NCBI GenBank assembly: GCA_013399015.1
Contig: VWZX01006125.1
Coordinates: forward strand, 16,464-80,463
Length of the DNA: 64,000 bases
From: Galbula dea
Lineage: Eukaryota; Chordata; Aves; Piciformes; Galbulidae
Direction: 5' to 3'
Below, in pieces: positions 12,202 through 24,300 of this stretch. The stretch's first letter is position 1; every line of letters starts with the position of its first letter. The notes beneath the pieces are model-generated. The model worked only from the letters and a program-made list of their open reading frames with translations. It was not told the origin of the DNA and made no database searches. Position numbers and translations under genes: made by a program.

Positions 12202-13912
12202 TAGATCCCTCTCTACTGTTCTGTTCACTGAACAGAATTAGTTCTGTTCTAACCCAAACTAGGAAAATGAAGATGATAGCACCAGTTGGGCAGGCAAAAG
12301 CCTCACAGTCTGACCATCAACTCAGGCAGCTTTGCTTAGGAGTTATCAAATTTGTGAAGTTCTGCTCTTCATTTTAAGCCCTAGAGGACCGCAGTGCCCC
12401 CAAACAGTTCTAATTTGTCAAGTTTTACATAATTCTGTAAATTTTATAAACCATGACCACCTCACCCCCTCCTTTTTCTAATAAAGATTCTGCACTCTGA
12501 CTGCAAAATGATAATCCCTTTGAGAACAAGATGGCCACAGTGGTCACACAGGGCATCTCCACCCACAAGAACAAAACCATGCATAGGAAAGATGGGGTGG
12601 AAGGGGATCTGGATTGAGACAAGATGCTTCACATTACATGGGACATGAGAAAAGCCTGAACCAGAACATAATGAAATTGGGAAATCCCAATCAGAAATCA
12701 ACACAATGTAGAAGATTTTAGCAGCAGATATTTGGAATCAACATTTCAATTCAGAAAACCATAAATTATCCATAAATGTGATAAAATTATATTGATGTTG
12801 CATCACCTTGAGTTTATCTGTGAACAGATTTTACTACTTTAACAGCTTTATTGGTGTTATTTGCTTCCTTGACTACTGGTAAACAGTAGTTTTGTAAAGT
12901 TTCTCCGTTCTGTAGATGCCAAAGTTTATTGCTATTTTAAAGCCGAACTGCTTTCTTCATTTGCCCAATTTCAGTATCTTGCAGACTCTGCTAGTGTTAC
13001 TCTTTCCTCCTCATCCAGAAATCATCTTGCATTCTGATTTGCAGTAAGAGTATCAGATTCAAGTGAGTTTTCACAGTGCAATCATGTGAAGAGCTACAGT
13101 TCAAAAGCAACACATTTGGTCTTTGGATAACAGATAACTTTTCTGACAGCTGTCCTTCTTTAAATATATGTGTGTGTATATATGTGTGTATGCATACACA
13201 TATAGTTTGAAGCCAGTAGAAAGCTATTCAACAGTCATATTCTATGTCTTAAAATAGTAAAATGAGAGTGTAAAGCTGTAAAGAGTAAAAGAGTCAAGAG
13301 GCTCATCAGTATGAAGGAAACTGAAACACTAGCAGTACACAGGGCAAAGTGAACTGATGCCAAAATAAAAAAGGCGTTAAAATTCTGGTTGCCTCTTTGA
13401 CTTTTATCAATGTTTCTCAGCTTTCATTTCTGCTGTTCACTTTGAGCCTTCTGCTCTGTTTTTAAGCAAGCTTCTTGTTATTATATCTGCTTAAATTTAT
13501 AGGATCTCCCACATGTGCCAGAACAGAGTTACCTAATTGCACTCATAGTAGATCATTATGCAGTTTAGAACAATAAGTGAATGTGAAGATGTTAAACTGT
13601 TTTGTGTCATATTGCTTTATTCATAAGAAATTGCATATTCACACCTAACATAGTGTAACAACATTAACAGAAACAGTATCTACAGACTGTCTAGGAGAAG
13701 TATCTATAGAATCCCATAAGTTAGCTTTGCACAGCTCGAATTGTCAGGGAAAACATGAGGTGAACTTAAACCAGTGCAAAATCAAGGAATAAAGAAAAGA
13801 TAGTCTGGTCACACTAGCTAGCATTTTGGTCTTTTTAAGTAAAATATGTCCTTTAATATGTTAAAACTGTGGCCTATAAAAAAAGCTGTCATATTAACAC
13901 CTCTGGTCCAAT
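12202..13912. other. unannotated AT-rich DNA with a TG/TA microsatellite
   Basis: Nothing recognised after the N except a (TG)n/(TA)n tract with palindromic ends at about 13162-13204. No exon is supported. Confidence 0.5.
13162..13204. repeat. TG/TA microsatellite
   Basis: Alternating ATATGTGTGTG and TATATATGTG units ending GCATACACATAT, partly self-complementary. Confidence 0.85.
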
Positions 13913-14577
13913 TGGCTTGAGAGCAGCCCTGAGGAAAAGGACTTGGTGGTGCTGGTGTGTGCTTGGAGCCCAGAGGGCCTGACTGCATCAAGAGAAGCGT
14001 GGCCAGCAGGTTGAGGGAGGTGATTCTCCCCCTCTACTCTGCTCTCATGAGACCCCACCTGGAATACTGCACCCAGTTCTGGAGCCCCTATTACAAGAGT
14101 GATACGGGGGTGCTGGAGCAAGTCCAGAGAAGGGCCAGGAGAATGATCAGAGGACTGGAGCACCTCTCCTAAGAGGACAGACTGAGAGAGTTGGGATTAT
14201 TCAGGCTGGAGAAGAGAAGGCTCCCAGGAGACCTTCTTGTGGCCTTCCAGTATCTGAAGGGGGCCTACAAGAAAACTGGTGAGGGACTTTTTACGATGTC
14301 AGGTAGTGACAGGACTAGGGGGAATGGATGCAAACTAGAGGGGGTAAATTTAGATTGGATACTAGGAGGAAGTTCTTCATTGTTAGGGTGGTGAGACAGT
14401 GAATAGGTTACCTAGAGAGGTTGTGGAAGCCTCATCCCTGGAAGCTTTTAAGACAAGGCTTGATGGGGCCCTGGGCAACCTAATCTAGTGGAAGGTGACC
14501 CTGCCAGGCAGGGGGGTTGGAACTAGATGATCTTTAATATCCCTTCCAACTCTGACAAATTTATGATTCTATGAATT
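13913..14577 (+). repeat. CR1 LINE, sense, 3' 665 bp
   Basis: The plus strand encodes the CR1 ORF2 C-terminus in pieces: PLYSALMRPHLEYCTQFW at about 14028 and GLFRLEKRRLPGDLL at about 14193. It ends with the GGAACTAGATGATC block, CCCTTCCAACTCTG and ATTCTATGAATTG. It is inverted relative to a same-type copy at 22694-23136. Confidence 0.9.
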
Positions 14578-15261
14578 GTAGGAAATATTTTTTTCTAAGA
14601 AGGCAATGCAAAAGGATGCTATAACCCATTTTTATGCACAGGTTCCAAGGTCAAAGAACTTCTCCCAAAACCTCCCCACAGTAGATTTGCTGGGTTACAA
14701 GAAGGCCCTACCTACAGGTATTGGCCAATGTGAATCTGGGTAATAGACAAGAGACCTGTCCAGCACAAAGGTCTATTGGACTATTTTGCCTTTTTTAACT
14801 CTTTCTCTGAAAAGCTGGTTTTTAACACAAGAGCAAAAGTCTTAACAGTATATGTTCTAAGCATAAAACTGTTGGCTAACTATGCAGAGGAAGCACAAGA
14901 GACTGTAAAATCCCCATCACACTTTTAAGTAGCTACAGTGACCTCAGAAGAAAATGTTCTTTACAGAACGAGTCATTTGCATTACAGAACCTAGCACTTG
15001 TCCTTATCCATAGCTGTAACAGTAAAAAATTACTTTGTCTCCAGAGCTGAATTGCCTGAAGAATATTTCTAACAAACCCAGACACAAACTAAAGGTTTGA
15101 TACAATTAAATCAAATGAGTATTTCTGTAACATTCTCCTTGAGTTCTGCTGGATATGCTACATGGCATTCACACTGTTTTACATCAGAAAGCAAAACCTG
15201 CTGAAAGACTTATTAAGGTCTTATTAGAACTACCACCAATTCTTCCTATACAATCACAACC
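14578..15261. other. unannotated DNA between two CR1 copies
   Basis: No recognised gene or repeat. The frame at 15155-15484 is a fusion of flanking DNA with CR1 and is not a gene. Confidence 0.5.
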
Positions 15262-16226
15262 CATCCTTGGCCCAGTTCTCTTCAACATCTTTATAAATGA
15301 CCTGGACACAGGACTTAAGGGGATGGTTAGCAAATTCACTGATGACACTAAACTGGGAGGAGTGGTTGACTCCCTTGAGGGCAGTGAGGCCCTGCAGAGG
15401 GACCTTGACAAATTAGAGCATTGGGCTATCACCAGTGGCATGAGGTTTAACAAGAGCAAGAGCTGGGTTCTGCACTTGGGATGAGGCAACCCCAGACATG
15501 TGCATAGACTGAGGAGGGAGAGGCTGGAGAGCAGCAGTGCAGAGAATGACCTGGGGGTCCTGGTTGACAGTAAGCTGAATAGGAGTCAGCAGTGTGCTCT
15601 GGCAGCCAGGAGGGCCAGCTGTGTCCCAGGGTGCATCAGGAACAGCATTGGCAGCCGGTCAAGGGAGGTGATTGTCCTGCTCTACTCTGCACTGGTGCAG
15701 CCACACCTCAAGTATTGGGTGCAGTTCTGGGCTCCATATTTTACAAAGGGTATCAAGCTGCTGGAGAGTGTCCAGAGGAAGGCAGTGAAAAAGGTGAAGG
15801 GACTGGAGGAGAAGCCTTATGAGGAGTGGCTGAGGTCATTTGGTTTGTTTAGCCTCGAGAAGAAGAGACTGAGAGGAGACCTCATTGCCATCTTCAGCAT
15901 CCTCAGAGGGGATAGTAGAGGGGCAGGGACTAATCTTCTTAATCTGGTGGATAGCAATAGGACTAGGGGAAACGGGATAAAGCTGAGTCAAGGGAGGTCC
16001 AGGCTGGAAATTAGGAAAAGCTTCTTCACTCAGAGGGTGGTTATGATCTGGAACAGCCTCCTCAGGGAAGCTGTCTCAGCACCTTGCCTGACAGAGTTTG
16101 AGAAGCGTCTAGATAATGCTCTCAGGCACATTGGTGTGATTCTTGGGGTGTCCTCCATGGGTTTAAGAGCTGGACTCAATGATCCTATTGGGTCCGTTCC
16201 AGCTCAGACAACACTATGATACTATT
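15262..16226 (+). repeat. CR1 LINE, sense, 5'-truncated, with a 239-codon ORF2 remnant
   Basis: Homology begins at CATCCTTGGCCCAGTTC, inside the reverse-transcriptase domain. Blocks seen are LFNIFINDLDTG and FTDDTKLGG. A TGA follows at 15482-15484, then a clean 239-codon frame (15500-16219) with SSSAENDLGVLVDSKLN, LYSALVQPHLKYW and GLFSLEKKRLRGDL. It ends in LNDPIGSVPAQTT and a decayed octamer tail. It lacks the endonuclease and the N-terminal palm, so it is inactive. By eye its first 450 bp match 3131-3590 at roughly 96-98%. Confidence 0.92.
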
Positions 16227-19200
16227 GAGGGTCAGCTATATACCATACACTGTCAATATGACCACTTCTTGCTGAACAGTTAACTAGAAACTAAAAAACT
16301 TACTTTCCTTAAAACTAAATCTTTTTACTAAACTAAAAGCAAAAGACACACTAAAACATATTCCCTGAATACTATTTGTAGCATTATAGGTAAGGACATT
16401 ATCAAACCAAACCCATCAAAAAAATTAACAAAATAACTATAAAAATAAAATCTCAGCCTAGGAAGATGAACCTTGAATTCAAGAATAAAGGTACACTAGA
16501 ATAATAAAAATTATCTAAGGAAAACCTGGTTCTGTTATAATTGTATGTTCAGTGTGACAAAGTATGTCTCAACTGTAAATAACATAGGTTTTATTAAAAT
16601 AACAAAAATAAAATGAAGGAAATTCTTCAGTATTTCCAAACCTTGTTTATATTATTAATAGCACTGTGAAATTAATATAATTAAACACCAGATTTCATAA
16701 AATACATTTAAATGTCTGAGGTATAAAGGTTATTACTCATTTATACCTTATTAGATGCTTCCCTTTCTTCCGTAACACTGTTCATCTGGCTTACACTTCA
16801 TGCTCAAGTCATGCAGATTGGAGCTGACTCTCAATTACACAAAGTCTTTCTCCAAAGATGACAGTCCAAATACAGTAGAGATAAAATGCATCAAGGTTTA
16901 AAATAGGTCCGTTCAGCCCCACTGCCACTTCATCATGAAATGATATAATTCACTGATGCCTCTGCCTAGCCTAACATATGTTCTATTCACAGCCTGCGTC
17001 ACTCTTCATTTGTAATTATTTCCCTTCTCCCCCCCCCCCTTCCCCATCTTGTAATACTTTGCTTGGTTGAAGACAAATACTGAAAGGAAAAAAGAGTATT
17101 ATCATATGATGACCTGTTCCAGGGTGTTAAGTCTCTGTCAAGGTTTGATTTTAACATGGGGTATTGATGACAGTACATCAATTCGGGCATCATGTCCAGA
17201 ATTAGACTATATTAATTATCACTTCAGTGCAGTATGCATGAAAGTGCTGTTTCATTGACTAAAAGGATTTGACTGAATAAAAATCCATTTCTCATCTGGT
17301 TGCTTATGGATAAAGACATTTTTTCTCTTTGCTGTGGATTGTTCTTTATTAAATATGATATTTATAAGATTGAATAGACTGTCTCATTCAACAGCAGATA
17401 TGAATATTTTTAAACAAAGAATATTAAATCCATTGTTTGGTTGACAACTGCTTAACAACGTATCAAAGTTTACAGTTTTACAGTTTAGACATAGCAGAAT
17501 GCAATGAGTATATATAATGCATATGCACTATGTATATGTATGTGATCAAAACACTATTTTAAAACAAAAAGGATTACAAAAAAATCAGATTTTATAATGA
17601 TATGTAGGTGAAGAACAATACTATCATTTCCTTTCCCCTTAATAAGAAAGTGCATTTTAATGTTGCAAGCTGGTTTTTCATTTAATAAAAATTTGAAGTT
17701 CAAGAGGACTGAAAAAACTGTCAGTGTAACCTAGTTACCTGGAAAAATTCCACTTTATAGACCTTACTATGTAAACTGTGAGTTATCTGCAGAGTAACTG
17801 GAAGGAGATCTGAACTTTCAAGTGTAAATATCCACAGAGACAGGTAACCCAATATATGGTAATATAATGGCACTTACAGATTTACCTCTCTATGTATTTG
17901 GGTTTAATTTATCATTTTCAATATCCTGCAAAATGAATTTCCAGTCCTCACTTTGTGCTAGCTGCTAGCTGCCTCATGGATCTGCAGGACCACAGTGAAG
18001 TGCCATAAAACATCACCAGAGCAAGGCCATTGCACAGATGTTGCTCTTCGTATCTAAACATTCTCCAGTGCACCAGAGATTATTCCAACCTCTTTTTACC
18101 ATCCAGCTGTGCTGGGAGATGACAGAAGCAATAAAAATTGTACTTACTGGACAGTCTTGTATTAACTGCTAACACAGGCTGTTGATACATAAAAGAATTA
18201 GAATTATGAATATTTTTATTAGTTACATTTAATTAGTTATGCAACTTGTATCTATCTACTGATCTATCTCTATTTAGAGTTTTCCTTAGAAACTCCAAGC
18301 AGAACGATATCATTTTAGAGACCCATGTTATACAATTAGAGATGAAAGCAAATGGAAGAAACTAATTTTTAGATTAAAAGGTATCATTCAGGTTTGGAGA
18401 GAGTCTCCAATTAAAGGCATGATAAACATACTGAAATTAAGAAAGATACATTCCCAACATTTTAAATCTTGCATAGTCACAGTACTCAACCACAATCAGA
18501 GATCAGCTTTAGCTTGTTTTAAAGAATCAGAAGGATTAAAAATGACATCCAGTCAGAGAGGTACACTAAATCACATCTTATCTGATGTTTCAATAAGCAA
18601 CGAGTTTCACTAATGATAACTTTCAGTAAAGGGATAAGCTAGAATATGATGTTGATCATTAAGAAGGCATCAGAAAAGGCACTCACAAATCCCAAGGATC
18701 TTCCCATCAGCTAGGTGATAACATCTTGCATTGCCATAACAGATGATGCAGAGATTTTCTGCTTGTAAATCAGGTACATTTTATGGAGAATATTAAACTT
18801 CAAACAATGGACCCTGTGGGAGCAACAGTCGGTGCTCTTTTGTGTTTGGTTGGAAGGGGGAACCACCTCATTTTACATTCTTATCCTTTCTAGTACTGGA
18901 CTCCCCTTCCCAGGACATAGATAGCAGCATGCAGGAGCATTTTGCTTGTTCGTCTCTAACAGGTCATGATCAGTGTTCCTCTGTTCCCAGAATCCTTTCC
19001 TTAGAAACCTCTTGCTTATCTCACACTTACAGCCTTTGCCTGAAGATCTTATTCTGCATTCCCCCAAAGGACTTCCAGACTGTGAGTGAACCTGAGGAAT
19101 GCAGAGCATGGCAAGGTGTCCTAAAAGATGTAGCAAGGATGATAGCATCCAAGAACTTAAAAAACTACCAGAAGTAAACACATATTGGTTTCTTCCAGAA

Positions 19201-19387
19201 GAAAGCAAAAAATAAAACATGTAAACGTGTAGGGCAATGTTTTCATAACTTCTGAACACCTAAAGACAAAGAAGTCAAGATTACTTTCCCTTTTAGAGAA
19301 GCATGGTATGGCAAAGTGGTAAATTAACTTGATTACACTTGTTCTACTTTCTCCATTGCATGCTCTCTGGTGAAAAATTCATTGCTG
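16227..19387. other. unannotated AT-rich DNA
   Basis: About 3.2 kb without recognised repeats. Small features are a C-run at 17030-17039, TA/TG-rich sequence at 17505-17540 and a short TATC run near 18250. 18840-19260 has higher GC and overlapping frames of 111 (+) and 128 (-) codons, but no splice or family support. Confidence 0.5.
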
Positions 19388-19712
19388 ATCAGGATCCCAG
19401 CATGGTAGGGGTTGGAGGGGACCTCTGGAGATATCTAATCCAAACTCCCTGCTAAAGCAGGATCACCCACAGCAGGTTGTCCAGGATCACCTCCAGGTGG
19501 GGTTGGAATCTCTCCAGGAAAGAAGACTCCACAAACTCTCTGGGCAGCTGGCACCAGAGCTCTGCCACCCTCACAGCAAACAAGTTTTTCCTCATGTTCA
19601 GATGGAACCTCCTGGGTTCCAGTTTGTGCCCATTGCCCCTTGGCCTGTCACTGGGCATCACTGAGCAGAGTCTGGCCCCAGCCTCTTGACCCCACCCTGC
19701 AGATGTTGCTCA
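19388..19712 (-). repeat. CR1 LINE 3' fragment, antisense
   Basis: GGGGTTGGAGGGGACCTC marks the 3' end. The reversed ORF2 shows RPRGNGHKLEPRRFHLNMRK on the minus strand. A second CR1 starts directly after it. Confidence 0.88.
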
Positions 19713-20428
19713 GCATTGAATGATAGAATCATAGAATCATCTGGGTTGGAAGGGACCTCAGAGGTCATCTAGTCCAACCCCCCTATAGTGAGCAGGAACA
19801 CCCCCAACTAAATCAGGTTGCTCAGAACCTTGTCCAGCCTCACTTTGAATGCCTCCAGGGACAGGGCCTCAACCACCTCCCTGGGCAACCTGTTCCAGTG
19901 TTCCACTACCCTCATGGGAAGGAACTTTTTCCTAATATCTAATCTAAATCTACTCTGCTCTAATTTAAAGCCATAAAATGAGATGATCCCCCTCAGTCTG
20001 CTCTTCTTCAGGCTAAGATCAGAGAGATGCTCCAGTGCCCTCAGCATCTTACTAGCCTCTGCTGGACTGTCTCCAGTAGTTCCTTGTCTCCCTTGAGCTG
20101 GGGAGCCCAGAACTGGACCTAGGACTCCAGAGGTGGCCTCACTAGGACAGAGTAGAGAGGGAGAAAAAGATCCCTTGACTTGCTGATCACACTTTCTTAA
20201 TGCTCCTCAGGACACCATTGGCCTTCCTAGCCACAAGAGCACATTGCTGGCTCATGGTGAACTTGATGTCCACCAGCAGTCCCAGGTCCTCTTCTGCAGA
20301 GATGTTTTCCAGCAGCTCTAACCTGTCCTGCTCCATGGGGTTATTCCTCTCCAGGTGCAGGACTCTACACCGGCCCTCGCTGAACTTCATTAGGTTCCCC
20401 TCCACCTAACTCTCCAGTTGATGGGCCT
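19713..20428 (-). repeat. CR1 LINE, antisense, about 715 bp
   Basis: The intact octamer tail GATAGAATCATAGAATCAT begins the element. Blocks follow to the ORF2 middle: SRFRLDIRKKFLPMRVVEHW and EEDLGLLVDIKFTMSQQCAL on the minus strand. It looks younger than its left neighbour and may have inserted into it. Confidence 0.92.
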
Positions 20429-21486
20429 GTTATAGCAGAGGTGAAGTAGAGCATTTTGCTCCCTTTTCCTCTACATCATTTGATTTGGACACATACCAAA
20501 TTCTTTCACTCCTGTGCCTTCCTACCCTTGCACGTTAAAAGCCAACTGCTTGATCCTCACTTTCGAACAGTTCTCTTCAGAGGAGTATGATGTGAATGAA
20601 TGGCACCATTCATTCAATTTGAGAGAGATGGAGAGTTTACTGTACAAAACCCAGGCTGACTGACAACAAAATACTGCATAGGTTATGCAAAAATCAAGGA
20701 GGCTACAATGTGGGAATGAATGAATGGGAGCTGCATGCTGAATGGGTGACTCACCACACCTACACCCATCAGCGAGGTGCTTTCAAGTATCTTAGGAACA
20801 GCCTCAGTAAAACATCATTATACCAATGGTTAAACTCCATCAAATCCTAGGAAACTACATAGATTATTTTAATACTTAAAATGTTATTATGAGCATTATT
20901 TTAAAATACTTCTCTTGATTAAATACCAACTGCAATCTGCTACCTCAGAAAAACTGCCAATAGAGCTCCATGCTTAGTTGGATGACTCAGTGATCAAATT
21001 AAATCACATTATCTTTGATCTTTTGGTTACGGTGATGTAATCAAGAAACTTTTGATCTGGGAGTAACATCTTTTAGCTTGCAGCTGTCTCCTATGAATAT
21101 TTGCTACACATCCATCTTTGTATGTATAATACAGTCATTGCTTCCTGCTGAGAAGTGGCAAGTTTTCACATCTTTCAGTAAGTAAAAGGGGCTTGATACT
21201 CAACCAACACTACAGAGACTGAAGGAAGAAGACAACATCATTTGTGGTAAGAACCAAAAGTAAACATACATCAGAACTGACTAAGAGAAAACATTCTGAC
21301 TGCTTCAAAATGTCTGAACCCTGCACCATTACAGTTGTAGAAACACTGGAGAAGCAAGAAAAGGATCAAACCAGGAATAAAGAAGACAGCTCATAACTCA
21401 TTCTCACAGGACCCATCACTAGAAATGAATCTGAACCTGCAATCTACTTTGGGGGCACATAGGAGATGTGTACTTGAGGTGTTTAT
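20429..21486. other. unannotated DNA
   Basis: No recognised gene or repeat. An ATGAATGAATG-like short repeat lies near 20590-20730. Confidence 0.45.
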
Positions 21487-21548
21487 CACAGAATGTTCTC
21501 AATTAGAAGGGACCTTTGAAGGTCATCTAGTCCAACCCCCACCATCTA
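21487..21548 (-). repeat. CR1 3'-terminal fragment, antisense
   Basis: About 60 bp: CACAGAATG tail, TTAGAAGGGACC and GGTCATCTAGTCCAACCCCC. Only the extreme 3' end is present. Confidence 0.8.
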
Positions 21549-22486
21549 GATTGTATTACATATACCAATACTGTTATTAATATTGCCATTAAATACACAA
21601 AATAAAACCAAAGAACTGTTTGCCAGGTATATAATGAAAGGGAAAATGTGCCCTATCTGCAGCACACATCATAGGTCACTCCTACTACCAAGGAGAAGCA
21701 GAGCTGAGACAACCCACATAATTAAATTTTCTTTTGACTTGCTCTCCTTGATCCCAAAGATATTGCTTCTCACCTTCCAACATTTTGCACTATGGATGAA
21801 CATTTGAAATCACCAAATCTATAAGGGTGTAGAAGAGTCTGTGGGTGGGTCAACACAGAAAGATTTAACACATGGATTACCCCACTGGAACAAAAACAGC
21901 TGGCACGAATACAGGTCTTTTGCCCATCTTATTTTGTCAGATACACAAATGATATGTTTTTATGTAATTCAGCTTCATGGCAAGTTTCCTCTCTCATACT
22001 AGAACTACAGTTATTTAAAGTTGCTGATTTCTGTAGGGGCTATTTGAAAACTTTATCATGATTCAAGACAGTGTCAGCTATGGCAAAATGTTTCTGCACT
22101 GTGCAGGCAGGTTAAAAATAACAGTTTGCAGACACCTGTTTCTCTGACATTTCAGACTTGATTGGTATAGCTGAACAATATAAAACTTGAAGAACAATTA
22201 AACGATCTGAAACCTACTCTGTAAGGCATTAGGACACTACTCGTTTTTACTGGCTAATGAGATGGGGATGCAGTGCAGTTCTTTTCTCTATGGCTGTGTT
22301 GCAGCTTCATTAAAGGCCAAGATTACTTTTTATCAGTCTCCTTTGCATCTGGCAAGGTCTAGATTATGGAGTTATTCATAATATGGTTGGGGTTTTTTAT
22401 CAGTCTTGACAACTTTCAGCTTCAACCAGAGCCAATCATCCACCATTCTGTTCTAAGTAGAACAGTAAAGGAGTATTGAGGCAGAC
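21549..22486. other. unannotated AT-rich DNA
   Basis: No recognised gene or repeat. The left copy of an 11-bp direct repeat shared with the LTR edge lies at 22473-22483. Confidence 0.45.
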
Positions 22487-22690
22487 TGTGGCGTATTGAG
22501 GCACGGACTCCCATGTGAGATCAAAGACATTTTATTAGAACAAAACCAGGGTTTATATACTCTACCAAATATCTGATGCAACTACAAAACAAGGAAGCAA
22601 TCACACAAAAGTTACAGACTGGCTCCAGGTTGTATCTTTACACCCTAATTCTATTTCCTTATCCCTACAGGCCATACTTAAGCGTTCACA
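22487..22690 (-). mobile_element. probable short ERV LTR, antisense
   Basis: On the minus strand the element runs from TGTGAACG to CGCCACA, giving TG...CA edges. It carries TATATAA (within 22551-22560) and, about 20 nt later, AATAAA (22531-22536), followed by a U5-like GTGCCTCAATACGCCACA. At 204 bp it is short for an avian LTR and may be internally deleted. No viral genes flank it and no clear target-site duplication was seen. A CR1 tail starts 3 bp to the right. Confidence 0.5.
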
Positions 22691-22693
22691 GGT

Positions 22694-23136
22694 CATAGAA
22701 ACAGAATCATAGAATCATCAGAGTTGGAAGGGACCTTAAAGATCATCGAGTTCCAACCCCCCTGCCTGGCAGGGACACCTTCCACTAGATTAGGTTGCCC
22801 AGGGCCCCATCAAGCCTTGTCTTAAAAGCTTCCACGGAGCAGGCTTCCACAACCTCTCTGGGAAAACTGTTCACTGTCTCACCACCCTAACAATGAAGAA
22901 CTTCTTCCTAATATCCAGCCTAAATCTACCCTCCTCTAGCTTACACCCATTTCCCCTGATTCTATCACTGTCTGAACTCCTAAAAAGTCCCTCATACATA
23001 TTTCTTGTAGGCCCCCTTCAGATACTGGAAGGCCACAATAAGGTCTCCTTGGAGCCTTCTCCTCTGAAGACTGAACAATCCCAACTCTCAGTGTGTCCTC
23101 AGAGGAGAGGTGCTCCAGTCCTCTGATGTTTCTTCC
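22694..23136 (-). repeat. CR1 LINE 3' fragment, antisense
   Basis: CATAGAAACAGAATCATAG tail, then GAGTTGGAAGGGACC, CCTGCCTGGCAGGGACACC and reversed ORF2. It shares the CCTGCCAGGCAGGGGGGTTGG-type 3' block with the sense copy at 13913-14577, so they are probably the same subfamily. Confidence 0.9.
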
Positions 23137-24189
23137 TGATACATTCTTGTGAGTGCCAGACCATTCTTACTTTGAAGTTACTTCTCCCATGGTCTCATGT
23201 CAATAAACAGAATGTTATCTTTGTCCCAGGATCTCTCCTCGAGCAAGGGGGAGACAATTGTGTCTCCTCCATCTCCACAGAGGACTTCCCAAAAATTTTG
23301 GTTTTCTGTGACCTAAGATTTTCACAGTTCCCTACACTCAGTCTCCAGGTAGTTCTGTGGAACAAAAGGGTTTCAATCCAACACTTGTAATCTTACTGGT
23401 GTCTTTGTGCTTTACATCTACTTCAGGAAAAGAGCTTTCCTTTCTGTTTCAAAAAGGAAGGCATGACAGAATGAAAGTTTAGCAAAAATGAACTCAGATT
23501 ATACTGATTCATGTTAACTCTTGCTTACCACTACTGATAGTGGCTCTGCTCTCTAATTTCCTCAACAGGTGGACAAGGGTTGACATTCATTTTAATCTTG
23601 GGATGTCTTCACAGTATTAACACTATTGTCATAACTCATAATACTACTGAATATAAATTATGCCTATGCCTCTTAAGGGAGATGAAGCAAGTCCCAGTTA
23701 ACTTCATAAAATGCAGTAAGTCATGCCTCAATTTGCCTTCCTCTATTACCAGGCAACATACTAAGTCCCACAACTTTCTGTTTCTTTTCATTTCTGCCTG
23801 CACACATTGAATGATCTGGAAGAAATATCAGAGAAGGAAGGGCCAGGAGTATATTGATGATGTAACAGTGCTACCTATCCATCACCACCTACAGCTACAT
23901 CAATATCACCTGCCAGCCAGTCAATGGATGAAATCAGATCAGAAATAAAGAGAGAGCGAGTTGAGTGAGGGAGAAAGATAAGCATGACAGATGAGCACAG
24001 ACAAAGCATTTCAAAGGATTCACGATGAATATACAGTTTCCTTTGCTTTAAGGGAGACATACATAACATTGGTAATTCAATTCATAGATTATAAATACTC
24101 TTGGATTTTTCCCTGACACTAAGTTTCATCCATTACTAATGCCTTCAGTTTCTTGTTGCTAGGAAACTTCTTCCAACCCTAGTGGACGA
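23137..24189. other. unannotated DNA
   Basis: No recognised gene or repeat. Confidence 0.45.
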
Positions 24190-24300
24190 TCAAAAGATCA
24201 TAGGAAAACTCAGGTGAGAAAGAACTTTAGGAGGTCTTTAGTCCTGCACAAAGCAGGGTCAGCCATGAGGTCAGACACAGGTGACCCAAAAATGGCTGAA
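24190..24300 (-). repeat. old CR1 3'-end relic, antisense
   Basis: GATCATAGGAAAACTCAGG, AGGAGGTCTTTAGTCCTGC and AAAGCAGGGTCAGCCATGAG match the layout of an older CR1 3' end with many substitutions. Confidence 0.6.

Noticed and set aside
15500..16219. 239-codon open frame as a host gene
   Set aside because: It is the ORF2 C-terminal half of a truncated CR1; a sister copy at 3361 has the same sequence with breaks.
18842..19259. Overlapping 111- and 128-codon frames on opposite strands
   Set aside because: No splice sites, family resemblance or codon bias favouring either strand.
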